A DNA stretch of 47,978 bases. Origin: Facilibium subflavum (GTDB taxonomy: Bacteria; Pseudomonadota; Gammaproteobacteria; Francisellales; Francisellaceae). The notes under the pieces were generated by a model. That model worked only from the letters and a program-made list of their open reading frames with translations. It was not told the origin of the DNA and searched no databases. The DNA is taken from the NCBI RefSeq assembly GCF_003574485.1, contig NZ_QLIT01000084.1, positions 1-47,978 of the forward strand. The letters are read 5' to 3'. Shown piece by piece: positions 8,572 through 15,502 of the stretch; the first letter of the stretch is position 1, and each line of letters begins with the position of its first letter. Made by a program: the position numbers and the translations under genes.

Positions 8572-9738
8572 ATGCTGGATTCTGTCGCTAAAAGCAAAGC
8601 GCTTTTTGCCATATTGTTATGTACCCCATTTTTTGGTGTTGCTATTGATCTTTATACACCGTCATTTCCTTATATGCAAAGCTACTTTCAAACCTCAGCA
8701 CTGATGATTAAATGGACGGTATCTTCATTTATGATGGGTAGCTTTATTGGTATGCTGTTGTTTGGCACATTAGCCGAGCGGTTTGGACGTCGTGGATTGA
8801 TGTTAGCGAATTTGTTGCTTTTTGTGATATTGGCAATTTTAGTGATGATGGCAACAAGTATTCTAGGTGTAATTGTGTTGCGTTTTTTAATGGGAATTGC
8901 CGTTGGGGCAACGGCAAGTATAAATCGCGCGCAAACTTCCGATATATTTAGCGCAACAGAAATCATGAAAGTTTCATCGACAATGACGATTATCTGGGGG
9001 TTAGGGCCGATTGTTGCCCCTTTTATCGGCGGTTATTTACAGCACTATATTGGCTGGCAGGCAAATTTTGGCTTTTTAGCACTTTATTGCGTTATTATTT
9101 TTTTTGCCATGTATGCTTATGTGCCAGAAGCCTACGGTCATAAAAAGCCACTTAAACTTAAATTGATAGCCAGCAATTATAAAAAAATTCTATCGAATCT
9201 GCAGTTTGTCTCGGCAGTCTTACAGTGTGGTATCTTATATGGCATTATGATTTTCTTCTCAATATTAGGGCCTTTTTATATTCAGACAAAATTGGGCTAT
9301 TCAGCTGTTTTTTATGGTTATTTAGCGTTAGGCGTTGGGCTTTTTTATTTGGCAGGCACGCTTACCCGGCGTTTATTAATTCAAAAAGGTGAGCGTTTTA
9401 TCATGCGCTTGGCATTTTCATTAATGCTTATTGTGAATATAGTTTGTTTGTTGCTAAGCCTTATGATATCAGGTGATTTATTACTTTTGCTGGTTGACGT
9501 GTATTTATCCGTTTTTTCTGCAGGACTTTTGTATTCAATTTTTCTTGGCAGATGCTTAAGCATTTTTCCTGAACTTGCCGGAACCGCTGGTGCAATCTCT
9601 GGTGCGGGTGTCATGTTAACAATTGCGGCAATCTCTGCAATTGGTGGTGTGATTAGTGTGCAGAGTCTGTCAGGGTTTTTATTGATTTTCTTAATCACAG
9701 CACTTATTTCCTGTTTGATTCACTATTTTGAGCGTTGA
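8572..9738 (+). CDS. Bcr/CflA-family MFS efflux transporter
   Basis: A 388-aa, 12-TM drug:H+ antiporter-like protein. After helix 1 it has the Bcr/CflA hallmark DLYTPSFPYMQSYFQTS. The MFS motif A variant GTLAERFGRRGLM lies between helices 2 and 3. RFLMGIAVGATASINRAQ and the motif C-like GLGPIVAPFIGGYL follow in helices 4-5. Relatives export drugs, sulfonamides, bicyclomycin or L-cysteine; the substrate here is not known. It follows tRNA-Pro by 126 bp and is followed by repeat elements. Confidence 0.87.
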   Translation: MLDSVAKSKALFAILLCTPFFGVAIDLYTPSFPYMQSYFQTSALMIKWTVSSFMMGSFIGMLLFGTLAERFGRRGLMLANLLLFVILAILVMMATSILGVIVLRFLMGIAVGATASINRAQTSDIFSATEIMKVSSTMTIIWGLGPIVAPFIGGYLQHYIGWQANFGFLALYCVIIFFAMYAYVPEAYGHKKPLKLKLIASNYKKILSNLQFVSAVLQCGILYGIMIFFSILGPFYIQTKLGYSAVFYGYLALGVGLFYLAGTLTRRLLIQKGERFIMRLAFSLMLIVNIVCLLLSLMISGDLLLLLVDVYLSVFSAGLLYSIFLGRCLSIFPELAGTAGAISGAGVMLTIAAISAIGGVISVQSLSGFLLIFLITALISCLIHYFER

Positions 9739-9754
9739 CCTGTTATTAAAGGGC

Positions 9755-9838
9755 TGTCATTATTGTTTGGCGATGATCGACGTGACTATGGTTGGTAACT
9801 CAAGGCGGTAATGGCCAAACCCAAAAGGCACTCCTTAT
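9755..9838 (+). repeat. dispersed palindromic repeat, truncated copy 1 (left half)
   Basis: The left arm only of a roughly 180-bp repeat. It has a hairpin with a TTG loop (9759-9777) and then the core AAGGCGGTAATGGCCAAA. It starts 17 bp after the efflux gene stop and abuts copy 2. The right arm is missing. Confidence 0.65.
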
Positions 9839-9844
9839 CAAAGG

Positions 9845-10026
9845 ACCGTCGTCCTTGCTTGGCGGGGACCCACGTGATAAGCGTTATGAATCTAAAGCAG
9901 TTATGGCCATAATCAAAAAGCTATCCTTTTAGGTTTGCTGCAGTTGGATCAGCCTTTGCACACGGCCCTAACCGTTATTGCTTAGGAATAACTTTTACGT
10001 GGACAGCCGCCAAGCGGCTGTGACGG
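9845..10026 (+). repeat. dispersed palindromic repeat, full copy 2
   Basis: A 182-bp copy bounded by CCGTC and GACGG. The left hairpin is GTCCTTGC-TTG-GCGGGGAC (9851-9869), followed by ACCCACGTGAT and the core GCAGTTATGGCCA. The right arm mirrors this with CACGGCCCTAACCGTTATTG, TTTTACGTGGA and a perfect 8-bp hairpin ACAGCCGC-CAA-GCGGCTGT (10003-10021). There is no ORF inside. It is probably a MITE- or BIME-like non-autonomous element. Confidence 0.75.
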
Positions 10027-10048
10027 GTACGCAAGGACAATAGCCTTT

Positions 10049-10228
10049 GTCAGCATTGCTTGGCGATGATTCACGTGATGATCATGAGTAAACTAAGGCG
10101 GTTATGGCTAAAATGATCAACGTATCCTTTGATTTGGATAGGCTTTTGCATGTGGCTTTAACTGATGTTGATGAGGCGTAATTTTTGCGTGGATTCCCAC
10201 CAAAGCTTCGCTTTGTGAGAATGATGAC
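10049..10228 (+). repeat. dispersed palindromic repeat, full copy 3
   Basis: A 180-bp copy in the same orientation as copies 1 and 2. The left hairpin CATTGC-TTG-GCGATG is at 10054-10068. The core CTAAGGCGGTTATGGCTAAAA and the segment GGATAGGCTTTTGCAT follow. It ends with GCGTGGATTCCCACC and a CAAAGC-TTC-GCTTTG hairpin. Terminal GTCA/TGAC are inverted. It ends 32 bp from the potD-like stop. Copies 1-3 together fill the 521-bp gap between 9738 and 10260. Confidence 0.75.
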
Positions 10229-10259
10229 ATCTGGAAATATTTGCGTGATCAGTTAGATG

Positions 10260-11432
10260 CTATTTGGCATATTGCGGTGTAAATTCAATGCCGTATTTTA
10301 CATACATCCACATTTTGCTGATGAAAGCCTGAAGCTTAGGTGAGTGAATGGTTAAGACATACATTTTTTTAATCATTTCATCTGTTGGGGTGACATTGGG
10401 ATCCTGCATTAACTGGTTTAAATATTGTTTATTATCAATAACTGCATTAGGCTGGTACAGGTAGTTACTGTTCATGGCAGCAATATAAGGCTCCATGTTG
10501 AAATTTAGAAATTTATAAGCAGCATCAAGGTTTGTAGCACCCTTTGGAATCATTAGCATATCAAACCAGATGTTCGTTCCTTCTTTGGGCAAGACATAAT
10601 ATAAATGTGTGTCAGGGAAGATTTCCTTAGCACGCTCCACCGCTCGCACCATATCACCCGAGTAGCCCATAACCACACAAAGATTACCTGCAGTAAAATC
10701 ATTTTGATATTTATTGCTATCAAAATATTTAATATAAGGACGGACATTTTTAATTAAATACAAGGCAGCGCGTTCATAATCTGCTTTACTTGTTGTATTT
10801 GGATCAATGCCTGCGTAATGGAAATAATTCCCAAAAACCTGTTCAGGCTCATCTAATAAAGACACACCACATTTTTTTAATTGCTTTAGATACTTAGGGT
10901 TAAACAGATACTGCCAGCTATTGGGTACAACTTTGTGACCAAAGACTTCTTTGAGTTTGTCTTCATTATAGGCAATGCCCGTTGTACCATAAGTATAGAC
11001 GATGGCATATTGATTGCCTGGATCATTGATTTGTGAAATTTTATCATAAATGGCTTTATTACGATATTGCCAGTTGGGAAGCTTTGATTTATCAAGTTTA
11101 ACCAAAGCACCAGATTTGATCTCAGAAGGTAGATACAAAGCGCCTTGTTCAATAACATCAAACCCAGAAGCACCTGTCATTACCTTGGCTCGAGTCATAT
11201 TATCATCGGTGGTGTAGCTCAAGCGAATATTGGTATTGGATAGTTTGTTAAAACAAGGAATAAGCTTGGGTGACATGTAATCTGCCCAGTTGGTAAAGTT
11301 TAACTCGTGTATTTCTTTAAAAGGTGTGATCGGTGTTTTTAGTAAGGTATTGTTACAGGTGAAATCACTTGCATGTGAGATACCTACCAGCGTCATGCAG
11401 GTGATAAGCGTAATTGATTTATTCATGCGCAT
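10260..11432 (-). CDS. PotD/PotF-like extracellular polyamine-binding protein
   Basis: A 390-aa periplasmic binding protein. A signal peptide (MNKSITLITCMTLVGISHA, Sec type) precedes the mature chain. The fold resembles family 1 solute-binding proteins for spermidine/putrescine: ELNFTNWADYMSPKLIPCFNK, then TGASGFDVIEQG, then TYGTTGIAYNED, then NLCVVMGYSGDMVRA. The start is uncertain: M1 (11432) and M3 (ATG at 11426, with GAG eight bases upstream) are both possible. No potA, potB or potC lies next to it, and it sits between repeat copies 3 and 4. The polyamine ligand is inferred from the family. Confidence 0.85.
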   Translation of the reverse strand: MRMNKSITLITCMTLVGISHASDFTCNNTLLKTPITPFKEIHELNFTNWADYMSPKLIPCFNKLSNTNIRLSYTTDDNMTRAKVMTGASGFDVIEQGALYLPSEIKSGALVKLDKSKLPNWQYRNKAIYDKISQINDPGNQYAIVYTYGTTGIAYNEDKLKEVFGHKVVPNSWQYLFNPKYLKQLKKCGVSLLDEPEQVFGNYFHYAGIDPNTTSKADYERAALYLIKNVRPYIKYFDSNKYQNDFTAGNLCVVMGYSGDMVRAVERAKEIFPDTHLYYVLPKEGTNIWFDMLMIPKGATNLDAAYKFLNFNMEPYIAAMNSNYLYQPNAVIDNKQYLNQLMQDPNVTPTDEMIKKMYVLTIHSPKLQAFISKMWMYVKYGIEFTPQYAK

Positions 11433-11560
11433 TGCTCATTTAGATTTAATGCTGATATTATATATTACTACCAAATGATTTTGCCACTTTCCTTATTGAA
11501 TTTTAAGTAATGTTGATAGCAAGTGCTGGACTAATCGTCCAATTAATGTTCATTTTACCT

Positions 11561-11600
11561 TAGGCGGTTATGGCCACAACTAAAACATATTCCTTTTAGG
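11561..11600 (+). repeat. repeat core fragment (copy 4, about 40 bp)
   Basis: TAGGCGGTTATGGCCACAAC followed by CATATTCCTTTTAGG matches the central core of the dispersed repeat; both terminal hairpins are lost. It lies in the 318-bp gap between the potD-like gene and the response regulator, which otherwise shows no gene. Confidence 0.5.
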
Positions 11601-11750
11601 TCGTCTTCAGTGAGATAAGCGCTTGAAAAGCAATATACAAAAGCGGGAAGTGAATCACTGCAGTTAAGTAGCTTTAATAAGTTTTTATTTATCTCCAGCA
11701 CCTTCATCGCTAAGATAAAGGATAAGTCATTGTTGATATTAAGAGATAAT

Positions 11751-12413
11751 ATGCGTATTTTGGTTGTTGAAGATGATGTAATGCTTGGTGAGGGTATTGT
11801 TGAGGGATTAAAGCAGCATAACTATGCGGTTGATTTAATGAAAGATGGCCGCATGGCCGAGCAGGCCCTGGAAACTGAACCTTATGATGCGGTGGTGATG
11901 GATATTGGCTTACCAGGCAAGGATGGCATCAGCATTGTTAAACGCATCCGAAACAAGGGCAACCATGTGCCGGTATTGCTATTAACGGCAAGAGATGCTA
12001 TTGACGATCGGGTAAAAGGGTTAGATTCAGGTGCCGATGACTATTTAACAAAACCGTTTGACTTTAGTGAGCTTTTAGCCAGAATGCGCGCGTTGGTTCG
12101 CCGCTCAGCCGGACGTGCTGACCCTAAGATTAAATTTGAAACCCTGGAGTTGGACCCTGCTGCACAGACGCTTACCAATAATGGTGAGTTTGTTAAACTC
12201 TCAAGGCGTGAGTTTGCCTTGTTAGCCTGTTTGTTGGAGAATGTTGGACGTGTTGTATCTAAAACAAAGCTTGTCGAGAAGCTTTATGGCTGGGATGAAG
12301 AGGTTGATTCCAATACACTGGAAGTCCACATTCATAATATCCGCAAGAAGATTAATAATAAATATATTAAAACGATTCGTGGAGTGGGTTACACTGTTCA
12401 AAAAGAATTTTGA
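11751..12413 (+). CDS. orphan OmpR/PhoB-family response regulator (QseB/PmrA-like)
   Basis: A 220-aa response regulator. The receiver domain (about 1-115) has the acidic pair D8 D9, the phospho-acceptor D51 in VVMDIGLPG, the switch T in LLLTARD and the K in LTKPF. The winged-helix output domain (about 125-220) contains LSRREFALLACLLE and VHIHNIRKKI. I chose ATG at 11751 with AAGAG just upstream; a TTG seven codons earlier is also open. The usual histidine kinase does not follow. The next 123 bp are a tandem repeat, then a convergent transporter. An unpaired QseB/PmrA-type regulator is known in Francisella. The stop lies inside the first repeat units. Confidence 0.92.
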   Translation: MRILVVEDDVMLGEGIVEGLKQHNYAVDLMKDGRMAEQALETEPYDAVVMDIGLPGKDGISIVKRIRNKGNHVPVLLLTARDAIDDRVKGLDSGADDYLTKPFDFSELLARMRALVRRSAGRADPKIKFETLELDPAAQTLTNNGEFVKLSRREFALLACLLENVGRVVSKTKLVEKLYGWDEEVDSNTLEVHIHNIRKKINNKYIKTIRGVGYTVQKEF

Positions 12414-12527
12414 ATTTTGAATTTTGAATTTTGAATTTTGAATTTTGAATTTTGAATTTTGAATTTTGAATTTTGAATTTTGAATTTTGAATTTTGAATT
12501 TTGAATTTTGAATTTTGAATTTTGAAT
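12405..12527. repeat. tandem array of 7-bp GAATTTT, about 17.6 copies
   Basis: 123 bp of uninterrupted GAATTTT units, seventeen full plus GAAT, with no variant unit visible. It begins within the last codons of the response regulator (its TGA at 12411-12413 is made by the repeat) and ends four bases before the TcyP-like stop. It therefore fills the whole gap between two convergent genes. Because a stop occurs in the first units, copy-number change would not alter the regulator protein. Confidence 0.97.
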
Positions 12528-12531
12528 CTAG

Positions 12532-13809
12532 CTATAGCTTTGTCGTTTTATCAACAATAACTGCGGTGGTCATTACACCATTGATATTGGTCGCTGTTCT
12601 TCCCATATCCAAGATAGGATCGACACCTTGAACAAGTGCGATAATATTAAATGGTAGCCCCAGTGTTGCAAAGGTGACACCTGCGGCGACAAAGGCAGTA
12701 CCTGGGATGCCTGAAACACCTAATGAGGCAATCATATTGATCGCACCAACCAATAAAATGATCTGCCAGGTAATCGGCTGTCCTATGATTGCTAAAGTCA
12801 TGATAACAAGCATTGCCGGATACACACCCGCACAGGCATTCATCCCTAAAGTTGCCCCAATGCTTGGCGCAAAATTCGCAACACCTTCAGAGACTTTTAG
12901 ACGATTTGCCAATGCATCCATTGTAACAGGCAGGGTGCCAAAGCTTGAGCGTGTTGAGAAGGCAACCAATAAGGCACGCCAGACATGTTTGTAATAAGTG
13001 ATCGGGTTTGTGCCTGTTAATGTGATTAAAACGGTGTGCATGATAATTACAATAAACATGGCAATATACATGGCTTCAATAAAGTTTAGCATCTGTAATA
13101 AAGTGCTAAGACCGTGCTGTATTGTCATGGTCGACATAAGCGCAAAGACACCATAGGGTGTTAAAGCGATAATCATGCTGGCAAGCTTTTTGGCAACAAA
13201 AAAAGTTGAGTGAATGATTTGGATGAAGGGCTCAGCAGCTGTTTTTTCCTGTTTATGCAAACGAAGTGCGGCCACACCAAGAAAAGCGGCAAATATAACC
13301 ACGGCAATCACATTATTATTAACCATTGCACTAACAGGGTTACTTGGCAGCATGCCTAAGATTGTTGAAACAATGCTGTGATCCTTATCTGCAGGCATTG
13401 TTAGTGTCCCGATAAATTCGCGATTTATGCCAATGTGCATCCATTTGCCCACAAAACCACCAATAACGGCGCTAATACCTGTCAAAAGTAACAGGATTAT
13501 GATAACTTTTGCGACCATTTTAGTCAGATAACTTCCTTCATGGTGACGAAGATTAACAATAGCATGCACAATTGCCGTGAAAACCAGTGGTATGATAAGC
13601 ATTTTTAACAGGTTTATATAGGTGTTGCTAAATAACTTTAATAATTGCGTTAATGTGTCGCTATGATAATCAAAGCCGGTTGTTTTAATTAAAATACCAA
13701 ATACAACACCAATAATAAGCGCACTAACCGCACGGATGTTAAAACTTACACCTCGTAGTTGTGCAACAATGAGTAACCCAATAATAACTAAAAATAAAAC
13801 TGCTGCCAT
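12532..13809 (-). CDS. dicarboxylate/amino acid:cation symporter, TcyP-like (L-cystine)
   Basis: A 425-aa DAACS-family symporter with about eight TM helices and two re-entrant hairpins. The serine-rich hairpin is AFSTRSSFGTLPVTM. The second hairpin is LGVSGIPGTAFVAAG. The ion/substrate-binding helix carries VDPILDMGRTATNINGVM. These variants (STRSS, MGRTATNI) are closer to the cystine transporter TcyP/YdjN than to DctA or GltP. Its stop is next to the GAATTTT array. A palindrome at 13857-13873 precedes the gene. Cystine as substrate is an inference. Confidence 0.85.
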   Translation of the reverse strand: MAAVLFLVIIGLLIVAQLRGVSFNIRAVSALIIGVVFGILIKTTGFDYHSDTLTQLLKLFSNTYINLLKMLIIPLVFTAIVHAIVNLRHHEGSYLTKMVAKVIIILLLLTGISAVIGGFVGKWMHIGINREFIGTLTMPADKDHSIVSTILGMLPSNPVSAMVNNNVIAVVIFAAFLGVAALRLHKQEKTAAEPFIQIIHSTFFVAKKLASMIIALTPYGVFALMSTMTIQHGLSTLLQMLNFIEAMYIAMFIVIIMHTVLITLTGTNPITYYKHVWRALLVAFSTRSSFGTLPVTMDALANRLKVSEGVANFAPSIGATLGMNACAGVYPAMLVIMTLAIIGQPITWQIILLVGAINMIASLGVSGIPGTAFVAAGVTFATLGLPFNIIALVQGVDPILDMGRTATNINGVMTTAVIVDKTTKL

Positions 13810-13856
13810 CTTACTAAATCCTTCCTTACTACTTATAAACTATTAAATGCGCTGAT

Positions 13857-13873
13857 CTCTCATCATATGAGAG
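13857..13873. promoter_or_regulatory. perfect inverted repeat upstream of the symporter
   Basis: CTCTCAT-CAT-ATGAGAG is a 7-bp dyad 48 bp before the TcyP-like start, in a 139-bp gap after the PAP2 gene. There is no T tract on the minus strand, so it is more likely an operator than a terminator. Confidence 0.35.
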
Positions 13874-13948
13874 GACTTATCACTTGGCAAAAGAAATTCA
13901 TGATTTATTTCTGATAATAATGATAAGTAAAACTGATTAATCTATACG

Positions 13949-14575
13949 TTAATCTTTAGGTTCAAGCAAAGACTTTGCCCAAAGGTAGGAAAATATCCCA
14001 ATATAACTTCCTGCGAATATATCACTTAAAAAGTGTGCATCCATCATCACACGCGATAGGGTGATAATAAGAGCAAGGGCAATGAAAATATAAGTGCATT
14101 TTTTTCTGTTTAGAAAATACCCAAGCGCTAACAAGCCTGCAAAATTTAAGACAGCATGACCTGATGGGAAGCTGTTAAAGTCATGTTGTCTTGAAAACCA
14201 GTGAAAGCCATATTGACCATACTGAAGATATAAGTCAGGTCGATAGCGTGCTAAAGTGTATTTTAAAATACTTGCAACCACAATGGCAATAAAAAGCGAT
14301 AGCGTAAATACATATAAGCGCTTGTTCGGTTTTTTTAAAATAAAAAACTGCCACATTGTGCATAAGAATAAAATGATAAATACAACAGCCCAGACAGAAG
14401 GGTCAAAAATTTTGCCTAAGAGCTTTCCGATGGTATATACAAATCGATAATCAAGCAGGTTTTGTTGAATAAATAGTGCCAGTATACGATCAATAAAAAA
14501 ATAGCTTATTAGGCATAAAAACGCCGTGATAATGCCATAAACTAAAGTGATTTTGCTTAATCTTCTTTTTTGCAC
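13949..14575 (-). CDS. PAP2-family membrane phosphatase
   Basis: A 208-aa, about six-TM phosphatase. The three PAP2 motifs are intact: KYTLARYRP (K105 to P113), SFPSGH (PSGH 137-140) and SRVMMDAHFLSD (174-185, with the catalytic histidine and aspartate). Family members dephosphorylate undecaprenyl pyrophosphate, phosphatidylglycerophosphate or lipid A (LpxE/LpxF type). Which applies here cannot be decided from sequence. It lies 76 bp downstream of rsfS on the same strand. Confidence 0.87.
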   Translation of the reverse strand: MQKRRLSKITLVYGIITAFLCLISYFFIDRILALFIQQNLLDYRFVYTIGKLLGKIFDPSVWAVVFIILFLCTMWQFFILKKPNKRLYVFTLSLFIAIVVASILKYTLARYRPDLYLQYGQYGFHWFSRQHDFNSFPSGHAVLNFAGLLALGYFLNRKKCTYIFIALALIITLSRVMMDAHFLSDIFAGSYIGIFSYLWAKSLLEPKD

Positions 14576-14651
14576 ATCTATTCCTTTTTGTATGCGGATA
14601 TGATAATGATGTAAGAAAGGCTAGCAAGCGTCTGCCGGGTTGCCAATAGTT

Positions 14652-14999
14652 TTATTCATTGGTTTGGCGTGTGCTTGGTTTGATATCCCATAATTTTTCA
14701 AGCTGGTAGAAGTCGCGTGTCTCTTTTAACATGATATGCACAACAACATCGCCTAAATCGACGAGGATCCAGTCACTTTTATCTTGCCCTTCGATGCCAA
14801 GGATCTCGATATGATTTTCCTTAGCGGATTTTTGCAGTTTTTGTGCCAAGGACTTAGCATGTGTCGTTGAGGTCGCAGTGCACACGATAACATGACTCAT
14901 TAAATCCGTTAAATGCTCAACATCCATAACAGAAATGGATTCTGCTTTAACAGATTCTAAGGCGTCGGTGGCAACATCAAGAATTTTTTGTATTTCCAT
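14652..14999 (-). CDS. rsfS: ribosome silencing factor RsfS
   Basis: A 115-aa RsfS/Iojap protein, which binds uL14 and blocks subunit joining in slow growth. Family signatures are VCTATSTTHAKSLAQKL, EGQDKSDWILVDLGDVVVHIM and RDFYQLEKLWD. The length matches the family. nadD and rlmH, its frequent neighbours, are absent. It is transcribed divergently from the hypothetical gene at 15140. Confidence 0.95.
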   Translation of the reverse strand: MEIQKILDVATDALESVKAESISVMDVEHLTDLMSHVIVCTATSTTHAKSLAQKLQKSAKENHIEILGIEGQDKSDWILVDLGDVVVHIMLKETRDFYQLEKLWDIKPSTRQTNE

Positions 15000-15139
15000 T
15001 GTTGGTTGATTATTTCTTTATTTATTCTCACAAGCCTAGCAGTTTAGTATAACTTCAAAATTCAGGCAAGTATAATTGCTAAATGCTGGCCAATCCAGCT
15101 ACAATGCTTAACAAATATATCTTCGTGGTTTAAATATTT

Positions 15140-15493
15140 ATGATTACAAGCATCAAAGTACTTTGTTTTTGCCTTTGGCTTTTTATTCTTGGTGCTGCGG
15201 CATATTTGCTGATCGATGCCTATCGTATCTGGGTAAGTCACTTATGTGCCATTATCGTTGGGGTAAGTATCGTGATGTTTTTTACGTTGCCATTGCGTTT
15301 TTTTATACAATATCAAAAACCTTTTAAGCTGTTTAGCTACCTAAAATTTATTCTGGCAGATTTTGGTCTTTTGTGTGGTGTGTTAGGAAAAATGCTCATG
15401 CTTTTTATAAAAGTTGCTATATGCCTTCTTTCAGGTAAGATTGTTCAGCAAAAATCCTATGGTAAAGCGCACAAAGCAAATGCGATAAGGTAA
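15140..15493 (+). CDS. hypothetical membrane protein
   Basis: A 117-aa protein with about three hydrophobic helices (residues 5-25, 33-55 and 75-98) and a basic C-terminal tail. I see no known motif. It ends nine bases before the UvrD-like gene and is probably co-transcribed with it. The upstream 140-bp gap gives only a weak ribosome-binding site, so the exact start is uncertain. Confidence 0.6.
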   Translation: MITSIKVLCFCLWLFILGAAAYLLIDAYRIWVSHLCAIIVGVSIVMFFTLPLRFFIQYQKPFKLFSYLKFILADFGLLCGVLGKMLMLFIKVAICLLSGKIVQQKSYGKAHKANAIR

Positions 15494-15502
15494 TCGATTA
15501 TT

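Noticed and set aside
9755-10228. Hairpins in the repeat cluster as intrinsic terminators of the efflux gene
   Set aside because: No T tract follows the hairpins, and the same structures recur elsewhere in the opposite orientation.
9739-10259. Insertion sequence with a decayed transposase
   Set aside because: No reading frame or transposase motif on either strand; only short repeat units are present.
12405-12527. Heptamer array as a CRISPR or origin iterons
   Set aside because: Units are directly abutting with no spacers, and there is no dnaA/rep gene or DnaA-box cluster nearby.
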